From positions 1-64,000 of the forward strand of contig NZ_AOHX01000037.1 in NCBI RefSeq assembly GCF_000337735.1: a stretch of 64,000 nucleotides of DNA, written 5' to 3'. Origin of the DNA: Natronorubrum sulfidifaciens JCM 14089 (GTDB lineage: Archaea > Halobacteriota > Halobacteria > Halobacteriales > Natrialbaceae). Made by a program: the position numbers and the translations under genes. The notes beneath the pieces are model-generated. The model worked only from the letters and a program-made list of their open reading frames with translations. It had not been told where the DNA came from and did no database searches. Below, piece after piece: positions 44,826-53,336 of the stretch (position 1 is its first letter; the number at the start of each line of letters is the position of its first letter).

Positions 44826-45740
44826 ATGGGCGCTGATAGACAGACGGTCGGGTACTCGAATGCCGGAACGACGATGGGATCGTTCATTACGGACCCCGAC
44901 GGCCTCGAGCGAATCCGTTCGCTGATCGTCGACGATATCCGAACGGTCGTCGACAATGCAGGCGCACAGGGGGCCGTCGTCGCGATGAGTGGCGGGATCG
45001 ACTCCACCGTGACGGCGGCGTTGGCTGTCGAAGCGCTCGGTAGCGACCGCGTGCTCGGACTGGGACTGCCCTGTCACAAGGCCGAACACACCGGCGTCAG
45101 CGAGGCGCGGACCATCGCGGAAGGGTTGGGCATCGAGTTCACAGAGATCCAGCTTCGGCCGCTGCTCGAGGCGTTCGACGAGACAGTCGTGAGCGCCCTC
45201 GAGGCCGACACCGAAGCGGAGAACGGTGAGCGACCACACGAGCGCAACTACGCCGTCGGGAACGTGATCGCCCGACTGCGTATGTGCTGTGCGTACTATA
45301 CGGCGAACCGAGAGCAGCGACTCGTGCTCGGAACGGCCAACCGCTCGGAGTGGTTGCTGGGCTACTTCACGAAGTACGGCGATGGGGCGGCCGACACGTA
45401 TCCGCTCGGCGACCTCTATAAGACGGAGGTACGGGCGCTTGCAACACGGATCGGCGTGCCACGTCGGATCGTCAGCAAGGAGCCGACGGCGGGGTTCTGG
45501 GCGGACCAGACCGATGCCGGTGAACTCGGTGCACCCTACGCCGTGATCGACCCGCTGTTACAGCGCCTCGTCGACGACGGTGACTCGATCCGTGACGCTG
45601 CGGCCGCGGTCGGTATCGACCGCGAGACGGCACACTCGCTTGCGTGGTTGTGTGCCGAAACCCAACACAAACGGGCCATGCCGCCCACGCCGGGAATCGG
45701 CGACCGGGACGACAGCGCCGGCCGGTATAGTAGCCACTGA
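44826..45740 (+). CDS. nadE: NAD+ synthase
   Basis: This ammonia-dependent NAD synthetase of 304 residues adenylates and amidates nicotinate adenine dinucleotide. The P-loop MSGGIDSTVTAAL, the substrate segments RMCCAYYTANREQRLVLGTA and RSEWLLGYFTKYGDGAADTY, and KEPTAGFWADQTD are all present. The start is uncertain: ATG at 44826 or 44874, with a TATA-like TTTATAC near 44772. The last four codons (Tyr-Ser-Ser-His) and the stop lie in the inserted repeat at 45726, so the native C-terminus has been replaced. The core is intact. Confidence 0.9.
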   Translation: MGADRQTVGYSNAGTTMGSFITDPDGLERIRSLIVDDIRTVVDNAGAQGAVVAMSGGIDSTVTAALAVEALGSDRVLGLGLPCHKAEHTGVSEARTIAEGLGIEFTEIQLRPLLEAFDETVVSALEADTEAENGERPHERNYAVGNVIARLRMCCAYYTANREQRLVLGTANRSEWLLGYFTKYGDGAADTYPLGDLYKTEVRALATRIGVPRRIVSKEPTAGFWADQTDAGELGAPYAVIDPLLQRLVDDGDSIRDAAAAVGIDRETAHSLAWLCAETQHKRAMPPTPGIGDRDDSAGRYSSH

Positions 45741-45809
45741 ACGTCAGTGCACACCCGATCGCACGATGGCTGTGCGATCGGTGTGTAAACCGTTTCAGTT
45801 GTTACTATA
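45726..45809. mobile_element. 84-bp TATAGTA palindromic repeat at the nadE 3' end
   Basis: This copy is nearly identical to that at 32303-32386. Its left end TATAGTAGCCACTGA is read in the nadE frame and supplies the TGA stop. The element is a long imperfect palindrome and could also act as a transcription terminator. Confidence 0.85.
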
Positions 45810-45879
45810 GCCCTCGCAGACAGCATCTCGCTCACGTCCTCGAGCGACGAAAACGGGGTTGTGGCGGCTCCGTGTCGGA

Positions 45880-46293
45880 TCAGCGACTGGCCTCACGGCC
45901 GTACAGGGTTGGATTCCGCCACCAGAACAGTCCCCACGAGAGCATGAAGCCGACGGCCATCGCAGCGATGTCCTGGAGGAACTGCGGAAGCCCGACGTCG
46001 ATGATCGCGACGAGTGCGATCGCCGAGCCGACTGCTGCGCCGATGATGACGAACACCAGATCGCCGACGATATGTTCCCGGCTTTGCTCCCAGTACGGCT
46101 GTCGATCTTCGTCGTACCAGACGCCGATGTAGATCAACACCGGTGCCATCGACGTGATTACGGTAATCACGTGATACTCTTCAGGAACGCCTGCGGGTCT
46201 GAGAACGGCCATGTTGAAGGCGTTCGCAACGAGAACCATCGCGAACAGGCCAACTAGGAGCCATCCCCATCGCGGTAACGTCTGTTTGTCCAT
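45880..46293 (-). CDS. four-helix membrane protein, unknown
   Basis: This protein of 137 residues has four hydrophobic helices and a polar loop DEDRQPYWEQSREHIVGD. The second and third helices are connected by a charged cytoplasmic segment. I cannot name the family. It lies 48 bases downstream of the wHTH gene on the same strand and could share its message. Confidence 0.65.
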   Translation of the reverse strand: MDKQTLPRWGWLLVGLFAMVLVANAFNMAVLRPAGVPEEYHVITVITSMAPVLIYIGVWYDEDRQPYWEQSREHIVGDLVFVIIGAAVGSAIALVAIIDVGLPQFLQDIAAMAVGFMLSWGLFWWRNPTLYGREASR

Positions 46294-46341
46294 GCCGAGA
46301 GACTGTTCCCCCCACCAGAATAGTCTGCCGTTCGCGCTCGA

Positions 46342-46635
46342 TTACTCCGCGCAGCAGGCGTCTTTTTTCGGGGACTCGTCGACGCCGTTACCGTCGGCCG
46401 CGACCGGTTCCTCGAGTCGATAGAGACTCTGTCGAGCGTCCGCAAAGTAGATGTCCTCGTCGACCATTCCGATCCCTTCGAGGCGCTCGAGTGCGTATCG
46501 GACGGTCCGAGCCGACAGCATCGATTCTTCGACGATCTGCTTCTGGGTCAACGGCCCATCGTACTCGAGAACCTTGAAGACGAGTTTGGCGCTCGGTGGC
46601 AAGTCTTCGATGTCCTCCCCGTCGGTCTCTGCCAT
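46342..46635 (-). CDS. winged helix-turn-helix regulator with C-terminal Cys pair
   Basis: The protein has 97 residues. A MarR/TrmB-like wing-helix domain (about 10-70) includes LTQKQIVEESMLSARTVRYA as recognition helices and LERLEGIGMVDEDIYF. The tail ends in KKDACCAE, a Cys-Cys pair that could sense metal or redox state. The ATG at 46635 has CTTTTATG at 46661-46668 about 30 bases upstream; the 54-codon extension is rejected. Targets are unknown. Confidence 0.8.
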   Translation of the reverse strand: MAETDGEDIEDLPPSAKLVFKVLEYDGPLTQKQIVEESMLSARTVRYALERLEGIGMVDEDIYFADARQSLYRLEEPVAADGNGVDESPKKDACCAE

Positions 46636-46936
46636 ACTACTGATCGAACAGTCCCAGCGGCATAAAAGTTGAGCCTTACGAGGGAACGTCGACATGATAC
46701 ATTCCAAGAGAATATGGATAGAAAATTGGTGAGAGATCGTGTATCTGTGGGCATATCGGAACCTGACTTGGTAGTCAGGTACTGGAAGATTCTGCATCGA
46801 TCGAGATGGAGTATACGGTCTGTTGCAGTCACTGCCCGCGGTTCACCGACGCCACCGCCCGTGTTCGGCGGCGGCGATCGAACCGCTGACTCAAAGCGGT
46901 TTGAAACGGCGGTGACGGACTCGCAGCGCCCGGCGT
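46636..46936. other. intergenic with one strong hairpin (46761-46780)
   Basis: There is no gene here. The 8-bp stem ACCTGACT/AGTCAGGT around TGGT at 46761-46780 could be a terminator or operator for the DUF5305 unit or the wHTH gene. The wHTH TATA box lies at 46661-46668. Confidence 0.5.
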
Positions 46937-48115
46937 CTAGAGCTGTTTCCAGACGTCTTCGTCGTCTTCGAACCCGTCTTCGGCGGGGTCCGCGAACTCG
47001 TCTTCACCGTCGAACTCGAGTTCGTCTGGCGAAAAGGCCGGCGTATCGTCCGGCGGCTGTGACTGCTTTGTGAGGTTCAGTTCCGGCCAGGCGGTCTCTT
47101 CCCAGAGCCCACGGTCGCTGTAGTAGTAGACCACGTCGTCGGTGACGACGGCAAACAGGCCGCGCTGGCGGTCGTTGACGACCCGTTCGTTCGTGTCGAT
47201 CGCGACGTCGACGACGTCCTCTAAGGTGTCGAGCGAGATGTGGTAGTCGCCGACCCACATCGGAATGGAGCCACGCGAAATCCACTCGGCGTACCGTTTT
47301 TCGTGGACGGCACGCCGGGCAGCGTCCTCATCGACCGGCGCTCGTCGAGCGACGAACGCGGCACCCACAATAGAGAGCGTTCCCAGCAGGGAGAGCCCAG
47401 CGATGGTCCCGAGACTCCGCGATTCGGTCGTCTGTGCCGTCCCCACCTGATAGGTGTGTTCGTCCGCCGTTGCCAGTGACTCTGCAAGCCAGTATGCGTC
47501 GTCGGTTACGTGAAACGCCGTCGACGCCTGCTGTGTGCCCTGTGTTCTGCTGGTGTCGTACTCGGCTCGGAACTCTACCTCGAGGTCGACGGAGCCGATG
47601 CCGGACAGTTCACGCTCTAACTGGCGCTGGCGGTCGCGGTAGGATTCGACATCGATGGTCGCCGTCGACGCCGCGATACCGTTCTCGACGGCCGGCGACT
47701 CGTCGATCACGGTGTGGGTCTCGTTCCAGAACGGGTCGCCGTCTCTGACCGCTTCGAACCGGAACACCAGTTCGTGGCTCACGGCCGCGTCGTCGATCGG
47801 TGTGTTGGTCTCTTCGTTTACCAGCCTCGTCTCGGGCTCGAGCGTCAACTCCGGGGTGGCGTTGAGCGCGTAGACACGGCTGTTCTCGAGGCGCTCTCCC
47901 TCGCTCCAGAGTTCACCGTCTCGAACGACGACGGCACTCGTCTGGACATCGCTCTCGACGCGGTCGTCGCCGTACTGGGTGGTCGTCTCCGTGGTCGGAT
48001 TCGCGACGGCCCACCCCGTCGCGACGAGTGCGAGGGCACCGATGACGACCAGCGCGATCGCCACCAGACGACCGTACTGGGCGAGCACTAACTCGAGACG
48101 CGGATTATCGATCAC
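46937..48115 (-). CDS. DUF5305 membrane protein
   Basis: The protein has 392 residues. One N-terminal membrane helix (about 15-38) leads to a beta-rich outer domain (40-235), with a second helix at about 238-260. A basic and then acidic cytoplasmic tail ends in DEDVWKQL. The beta domain includes TTQYGDDRVESDVQTSAVV and a FHVTDDAYWLAE segment. I match it from memory to DUF5305, often encoded beside signal peptidases in haloarchaea, as here. A role in assembling or anchoring surface proteins is inferred. Confidence 0.82.
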   Translation of the reverse strand: MIDNPRLELVLAQYGRLVAIALVVIGALALVATGWAVANPTTETTTQYGDDRVESDVQTSAVVVRDGELWSEGERLENSRVYALNATPELTLEPETRLVNEETNTPIDDAAVSHELVFRFEAVRDGDPFWNETHTVIDESPAVENGIAASTATIDVESYRDRQRQLERELSGIGSVDLEVEFRAEYDTSRTQGTQQASTAFHVTDDAYWLAESLATADEHTYQVGTAQTTESRSLGTIAGLSLLGTLSIVGAAFVARRAPVDEDAARRAVHEKRYAEWISRGSIPMWVGDYHISLDTLEDVVDVAIDTNERVVNDRQRGLFAVVTDDVVYYYSDRGLWEETAWPELNLTKQSQPPDDTPAFSPDELEFDGEDEFADPAEDGFEDDEDVWKQL

Positions 48116-48268
48116 AGTTTGAACACCCTTCAGGACCGGATATCACAGTTCTCTCCCCACCGTTTTCTCCCCGACCCGCCCCAACGGATCGGCTGGCGGA
48201 CGCGCATGCGTACATTCACTTTTTGCAACCACTATAACGATGTCGGCCACCGCGACTCGACCCGACAG

Positions 48269-49438
48269 TCACAGCCACTTCCGGAGCTTTCGCTTGAGGC
48301 GAGTCGACAGCGGGACGTGCCTGCCAGCGGACCGCAGTCGCAAGTCACCGCGACCGAACACGACGAGGACGATCGTGACAGCAACCCCGACGATAACGCC
48401 GTTGACGGCGGCGATCGCGACAAGCGGGTGGAGTCCGTGCAGCCAGACCAGAAGCGACGGCGGTAACACCGCGAGATAGCGGTGCTCACTGACGTGGCGG
48501 GTGTACTCGCCGGTCGTCTCGGGAGCCGTCAGTGAGACCGTCGTCTCCCCGCTCGAGCGAAGCCCGACTGTCTGCCAGGGCGGGTCCGTCTCAACGTTGT
48601 TACTTCTGGCTTCGTGGACGACCACGATGGGGAGATAGCCCGCGTTGTCGATCGTCCGGGTGAGTTCGCCCGTCTCGCCGGGGGCGAGTATCTGCGGGTT
48701 GTCCTCGGGCGTCTCGGTACTCACGACTTCGTACTCGGTGGTCCCCGACGGGACGACCATCGCCGCGGTCGCAAACGTCACGAACACGAGCAAGACGAGC
48801 CCGAGCGTCGTCCAGAACGCGAGGACGTTCTCTCGAGAGCGCGAGCGTTTCTTTTCGCGTCGTGCAGGGCCGATTCGCTCGAGGAGCACGCCGAAGCCGA
48901 GCAGGGCAACGCCGACGGCGACCAGCAGCGAGCCGATCCCCTCCGAGTCGGGCGACGTTGTCAGCCCGAGAACCGAGCCGATCGTCCCAGCGGCTGCCGC
49001 CGCAGTGTTTTGGACGCCCATGATCGCCGTCCCGAGGTGGGGAATCGTGACGACCTCGCCGTTTACCTGCCACGCTTTGGCGACGATCTGGCCGTCCGTG
49101 ACGTGGGGCTCGCCGCCGTCCTGATCGGTAAACGGGTTGGCGTCGCCTTTCGTGACGTACCCCTCACTGGTTTCCCCGACAACCCGATGGGTCGTCAGCC
49201 CGCCGCCATGAAGCTCTCGCGCCTCGAAGACGACCACGTCGCCGTCTGTGACCGACCCCGTGACGGCGCTCGGAATCGCGACGAAGCCGTCGCCGGCGTC
49301 CATCGTCGGCTCCATACTGCCCGTCGCGACGTAGCCCAGCAAAATCGGCTGTCCCAGTAGCTGGCCGACCAACAACAACACGATCGCGAGTGCGACGACG
49401 ACACCGAGCGCTCGCTTGAGGAGCGTCGTCGACGTCAT
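48269..49438 (-). CDS. SipW-like (ER-type) signal peptidase I
   Basis: This membrane serine protease has 389 residues. Ser41 lies in GYVATGSMEPTM and His84 in GLTTHRVVGE, with Asp99 in TKGDANPF, the Ser-His-Asp set of ER-type signal peptidases. Two further helices and a C-terminal beta-rich region (about 235-330) with a last helix are extra to the core. Its position among DUF1102 and DUF5305 genes suggests a dedicated peptidase for the proteins encoded around it, as SipW is for TasA in Bacillus. Confidence 0.88.
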   Translation of the reverse strand: MTSTTLLKRALGVVVALAIVLLLVGQLLGQPILLGYVATGSMEPTMDAGDGFVAIPSAVTGSVTDGDVVVFEARELHGGGLTTHRVVGETSEGYVTKGDANPFTDQDGGEPHVTDGQIVAKAWQVNGEVVTIPHLGTAIMGVQNTAAAAAGTIGSVLGLTTSPDSEGIGSLLVAVGVALLGFGVLLERIGPARREKKRSRSRENVLAFWTTLGLVLLVFVTFATAAMVVPSGTTEYEVVSTETPEDNPQILAPGETGELTRTIDNAGYLPIVVVHEARSNNVETDPPWQTVGLRSSGETTVSLTAPETTGEYTRHVSEHRYLAVLPPSLLVWLHGLHPLVAIAAVNGVIVGVAVTIVLVVFGRGDLRLRSAGRHVPLSTRLKRKLRKWL

Positions 49439-49544
49439 TGGCTCGTCTTGCGGACGTTCATGAACACCAGACTATTCAATCAGACAGATATTCGGGATCG
49501 AACACCTTAAACGCCCCGTGGAGCCCTCGAGTCGCTGCGCCGTC

Positions 49545-50687
49545 TTAGCTCGAGACGAACGCCCAGCGGCGGTTCGCCGCGGCCGCCAAGAACAGGAACC
49601 CGGCCGCCATCGGCGGGGCGAGCGCTGCCGTCGTCGCCGCCGAAAGTTCGCGGTCCTGAATCGAGGTCGCCGTCGCCTCCGAGACGGTGACCGTTCCCGA
49701 ATCGACGCCACTGACGGCGATCGAATACGTTCCCGGCTCATCGAACCGGTGGTCGAACGTCACCGTCCGCTCTGAGTTCGGCTCGATCGTCACCGTTCGC
49801 GTGTCGACGACGATTCCGTCGACGGCAAGCTCGAGGGTGCGCTCGACTTGACTCTCCGTCGGGTTCGACACCGTCGCCTCGACCGTCGTCGTCTCGCCCG
49901 CGGTGAGTTCGCTGTCGGCAACCGAGACATCGAGCACGTCGATCGGCGGCCCCTCGACGCTGACCGCGGTGGTCTGTCCGTCGACGCCGATCTCGTACGT
50001 GCCGGGCCACTGGAGCTCCCGTTCGAAGATCACCGAGGTCGTCTCGCCGGGACCGATTTCGAACTGCGTGGTGTCGACGACGACGCCGTCGACGGTCAGC
50101 GTGGCCGTCCGCTGTCTCGGCAACACGGCATCGTTCCGATAGGTCGCGTTCACCGTCACCGAGTCGCCCGTCTCGACGGTCGTCGCATCGAGTTCGACGG
50201 ACTCGAGTTCGACATCGGTCGGCTCGTCGTCTTCGTCGTCATCCTCCTCGTCGGCCTCGTACCGGACGTGAACCGTGAACGTCTCGGTGCCGCTTTCGGC
50301 GAGATGCGTATCGACCGCCACACCGATGCTCGTCGTTTGGCCGGCCGTTGGCTCGAGTGGGTTCGACGCCGAGACAGTCGCTGAACGGTCGCCATCCGCG
50401 TAGAACTCGAGGCCGTCGACCTCGTTTTCGATCCAGATGTCTTCGACGGCGTTGTCGTTGACAGCGATCGTGAAGACCTCATCTGCGTGTGTGATCGCAC
50501 GGTCGTTGAGTTTCTCGAGATCGAGTCGGAGCTCGCCGTCTTCGATTGTGGTGTAGGAAGAGGTTGGCTCGAGGACGACGTCGTCGGCTGCCGTGTCTTC
50601 ACCCACCGTGATCGCGACTGTTGGGACTGCCAACGCGAGGAGAAAGCAGGCTGCGGCGGCAGTGAGCAGGATCTTGGTGGATGGCAT
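49545..50687 (-). CDS. secreted protein with DUF1102-like domain and two CARDB-type domains
   Basis: This exported protein of 380 residues has a Sec-type signal peptide (about 1-25, ending in VPTVA). A DUF1102-like beta domain (30-145) contains FTIAVNDNAVEDIWIENEVD and GLEFYADGDRSATVS. Two repeated Ig-like CARDB units follow (about 155-245 and 250-335), each with TVEATVSNPTES-type strands. A C-terminal hydrophobic segment near 355-375 may anchor it. It is encoded between the DUF1102 gene and the signal peptidase gene. Confidence 0.8.
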   Translation of the reverse strand: MPSTKILLTAAAACFLLALAVPTVAITVGEDTAADDVVLEPTSSYTTIEDGELRLDLEKLNDRAITHADEVFTIAVNDNAVEDIWIENEVDGLEFYADGDRSATVSASNPLEPTAGQTTSIGVAVDTHLAESGTETFTVHVRYEADEEDDDEDDEPTDVELESVELDATTVETGDSVTVNATYRNDAVLPRQRTATLTVDGVVVDTTQFEIGPGETTSVIFERELQWPGTYEIGVDGQTTAVSVEGPPIDVLDVSVADSELTAGETTTVEATVSNPTESQVERTLELAVDGIVVDTRTVTIEPNSERTVTFDHRFDEPGTYSIAVSGVDSGTVTVSEATATSIQDRELSAATTAALAPPMAAGFLFLAAAANRRWAFVSS

Positions 50688-50749
50688 TCCATATTTTGAT
50701 ACGTGATATTCTCGTCTATACCGACCTATCGTCGGGAGAATCCGACGAT

Positions 50750-51343
50750 CTATGCTTCGACTTCGTTAGCCTCGATAGTAATGTCCTCACTGACACTCTC
50801 TCCATCACTGATATCGCCGTCAGTCGTAATAGTAACATCGTACACGACTGACTCTTCCGCTCCCGAAGCTAGGTTGTTATCATCTCCACTGAGGTCTTCG
50901 CCGCTAATGTTTGTATGGGCAGGCCCCCCATCTTCGAAATTGCTCTCATCAATTTCCGCGTGGTTGTCGTTCACCGTGAAATCGAGAGTCACGTCGTTTC
51001 CGTCATCACTGATCGTAATTTCACTATCAGAGAGACCAGTGATACCGACATTATTCGTGCCCTGGTTTGTGATTGCCACCATCCCATCGAAGGTGGTTGT
51101 TGCGTTGATGTTCAGCCCCTCTGCCTCAGTAAATTCCGTCAGATCGATCTCTGCCACGTCGTTGTCGCCGGCATAGTTTTCATTAACTTCGATCGCGAGC
51201 AGTGCGTCAGTGTCGTCAGACACTTGAATACTCACCGTCCGATCCGCACTCACACTACTGAACGCACCCGTCCCCAGCGCAGCTCCGCCGCCCGCGACGA
51301 TCGTTCCCAGTCCAACTAACACATTTCGTCGGTTCATGCTCAT
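50750..51343 (-). CDS. Tat-exported DUF1102 protein
   Basis: The protein has 197 residues. The Tat signal MSMNRRNVLVGLGTIVAGGG includes the RR pair, and mature sequence begins around FSSVSADRTVSIQ. The remainder is a beta-rich DUF1102 domain, very acidic and Asn/Gly-rich. ADRTVSIQVSDDTDALLAIE is the strand shared with two other proteins here. DNA is richer in AT than its neighbours. It could be a major fibre or surface-layer accessory subunit processed by the signal peptidase encoded two genes downstream. Confidence 0.82.
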   Translation of the reverse strand: MSMNRRNVLVGLGTIVAGGGAALGTGAFSSVSADRTVSIQVSDDTDALLAIEVNENYAGDNDVAEIDLTEFTEAEGLNINATTTFDGMVAITNQGTNNVGITGLSDSEITISDDGNDVTLDFTVNDNHAEIDESNFEDGGPAHTNISGEDLSGDDNNLASGAEESVVYDVTITTDGDISDGESVSEDITIEANEVEA

Positions 51344-51828
51344 GATTGTAGTCTCCATGTAGCCACGTCGCCTCCAACGGCGAGGGGCGGAACGCGGCTC
51401 TTACTCATCCCTTGGAACCCCACCCACTTTGTATTGAGTATCGAGACTCTGTTCAGGCTTGATAATACCTGCTGCAGCGACACCGCAATCCGCTTCAAGC
51501 CCGGCCTGAACGCCCGAAATCGGCCGTCTCGAGCATTTGGATTGCTGCCAGTTCACACAACCTCGAGTGACACGACACCTCGAGACACCCGAAAACTGTC
51601 GACACCTGTCGTGTCTGGGGTAGTCGCCGACACTCGAGACAGCGAATCGACGCCGATCTCACCGCACAGCGATTCGAGGGCAATTGACAGATGATATTCC
51701 ATGACAGTACAGTGTACTTATGTATTCTCGACCCGTAGCTATCATACGGATACAGGTGCTCGAGACGGCGAAATTGTGCCAATTCGTAACATCTGTGTCG
51801 GGGTTGTCACAGTACACAGTATTCCAAT
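51344..51828. other. 485-bp divergent intergenic region
   Basis: This gap separates the minus-strand DUF1102 gene from the plus-strand solenoid gene. It holds the palindrome at 51706-51718 and a TATA-like TTATG directly after it. A second CAGTACACAGTAT at about 51810-51822 lies just before the ATG at 51829. The short open frames here lack protein character. Confidence 0.5.
51706..51718. promoter_or_regulatory. palindromic operator AGTACA-G-TGTACT
   Basis: This perfect 13-bp inverted repeat is followed by TTATG. A near copy overlaps the TATA box of the wHTH gene at 52740-52752. One DNA-binding protein, probably encoded in the cluster, may control both. Confidence 0.5.
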
Positions 51829-52662
51829 ATGACACGTCCATTCACGGGTCTCGCGATCGTGTTCATCCTCCTCGGCGTGGTGGTCATGGCCGGGCCGACG
51901 TTCGGCTTCGCCACGATCGCCGCCGACCGTGGTGTGAGCGTCGCGACGGCCGACGACTCGAGTGCCTATCTCGGCCTCGAGGATCGCTCGGCGTCGGCGG
52001 CGATCGACTCGCCCGCGGAGTCGACGGTCGTCTACACCGTGACGGACAACTTTGGCGGGGCTGATCCGACTGCCGTCGATGCCTCGGTGGTTCGAATTAC
52101 CGACGACAACAGCGACCCGGTCACGTCGACGACGCTGTCGGCGACGGTCCAGCCCGGCAGCGAAGCCAATACGTTCGATGTTCACCTCGCGTGTACCGAC
52201 GCGACGTCGCTCGAGGGATCTTACCGCGTCCTGTTACAGTTCGTCGCGTCGGGCGACGGCTCGAGCGTGGACGCGACTCGAGAGACGGCCGCCCTCGTAC
52301 CCGTGGACTGTACTGCGGAGCCGGTCGTGATCACGGTCGATGAAGACGGCGATGTCACTGCCGGGGGCGACGTGACGGTCGACAATAACGTCGATGTCGG
52401 CGGCAGCATCAACAGCGGCGGATCGGTGACGGTCGACAACAACGCGAAGATCGGCGGCAACATCGTCGCACAAGGCGACATCACGATCCGGAACAACGCT
52501 GTCAGCGGCGATCTCATCGCTGGCGGGAACGTCGACATTCGGAACAACGCCGAAATCGACGGTGACGTCATGGCTTGCGGGACCGTCACTGTCGGAAACA
52601 ACGCGGTCGTCACCGGGACGATCCTCGAGAATCAGACTGACCTGCCCGGCATCCAGTGTTGA
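51829..52662 (+). CDS. exported protein: DUF1102-like N-terminus fused to a beta-solenoid
   Basis: The protein has 277 residues. A signal anchor (MTRPFTGLAIVFILLG, then VVVMAGPTFGF) is followed by AADRGVSVATADDSSAYLGL, the motif shared with the DUF1102 gene. The C-terminal part (about 178-266) is five repeats of roughly 18 residues with pattern G-x-V-T-V-x-N-N-A-x-I-G-G-x-I, like bactofilin or polymer-forming cytoskeletal solenoids. Outside the membrane this could form a stiff polymer. Confidence 0.78.
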   Translation: MTRPFTGLAIVFILLGVVVMAGPTFGFATIAADRGVSVATADDSSAYLGLEDRSASAAIDSPAESTVVYTVTDNFGGADPTAVDASVVRITDDNSDPVTSTTLSATVQPGSEANTFDVHLACTDATSLEGSYRVLLQFVASGDGSSVDATRETAALVPVDCTAEPVVITVDEDGDVTAGGDVTVDNNVDVGGSINSGGSVTVDNNAKIGGNIVAQGDITIRNNAVSGDLIAGGNVDIRNNAEIDGDVMACGTVTVGNNAVVTGTILENQTDLPGIQC

Positions 52663-52739
52663 CGCTGTTATCCGTATGTTGGGTGGCTGTCGAACCGATC
52701 CCGTGCCGTGCTTAAGTACGATTCCCACGAGTTCGTGAT

Positions 52740-52752
52740 AGTACAGTATACT
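52740..52752. promoter_or_regulatory. operator-like palindrome over the wHTH promoter
   Basis: AGTACA-G-TATACT has one mismatch to the palindrome at 51706-51718. It overlaps the TATA box (TATACTTAT, 52748-52756) of the gene starting at 52792. Binding would block TBP, suggesting repression, perhaps self-repression. Confidence 0.5.
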
Positions 52753-52791
52753 TATTGGTTGTGAGTCCCTTAGTTCTAGACAGACACTGAA

Positions 52792-53334
52792 ATGGCGACA
52801 CAGGTAGCAACTCGGTCAGATCCTGATCAAGGGGAAATCTTCGATCTGCTGAGCAATCACCGTCGTCGCTATGCGATCCACTACTGCAAACGTGAGGGCG
52901 AGCCCGTCGAACTCGGCGACCTCGCCGAACACGTCGCTGCGTGGGAACTCGACAAAGAGATCGACGAGTTGACCTCGGCCGAACGCAAGCGCGTCTACAC
53001 GTCGTTACAACAGACGCACCTGCCGACGCTCGAGCGCGCCGACATGATCGAGTTCGACAATCGAACGATTGCGCTGACCGACCACGCCGCGGAGTTAGAC
53101 GTCTATCTCGACGTCGTGCCGGCGAACTCGATTCCGTGGGGACTGTACTATCTCGGGCTGGCTGTGCTAGGTTCGGTCGTGATGGCTGGGTTGTGGCTCG
53201 AGTGGGTGCCGACGGGGACGGTCCCCGAACTCGGCTGGGCAACGCTGGTGTTCGCGCTGTTTGCGGTCTCGGCAGTCGTCCACGTCGCACAGAGCCGACG
53301 GATGCGATTGGGGGAAATGGAGAAACCACCGTAA
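52792..53334 (+). CDS. winged-helix DUF7344-type protein with two membrane helices
   Basis: The protein has 180 residues. The N-terminal winged helix has FDLLSNHRRRYAIHYC, LGDLAEHVAAWELDKEID and KRVYTSLQQTHLPTLERADM, like the haloarchaeal DUF7344 domain. Two membrane helices follow (about 112-132 and 142-162), then a short basic tail. A membrane-tethered transcription regulator would link surface state to gene expression. It lies between two exported-protein genes and ends two bases before the next one. Confidence 0.8.
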   Translation: MATQVATRSDPDQGEIFDLLSNHRRRYAIHYCKREGEPVELGDLAEHVAAWELDKEIDELTSAERKRVYTSLQQTHLPTLERADMIEFDNRTIALTDHAAELDVYLDVVPANSIPWGLYYLGLAVLGSVVMAGLWLEWVPTGTVPELGWATLVFALFAVSAVVHVAQSRRMRLGEMEKPP

Positions 53335-53336
53335 AC

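Noticed and set aside
51495-51782. 95-residue minus-strand frame in the divergent region
   Set aside because: Cys/Arg/Ser-rich composition unlike halophilic proteins and no supporting promoter; it overlaps the operator region.
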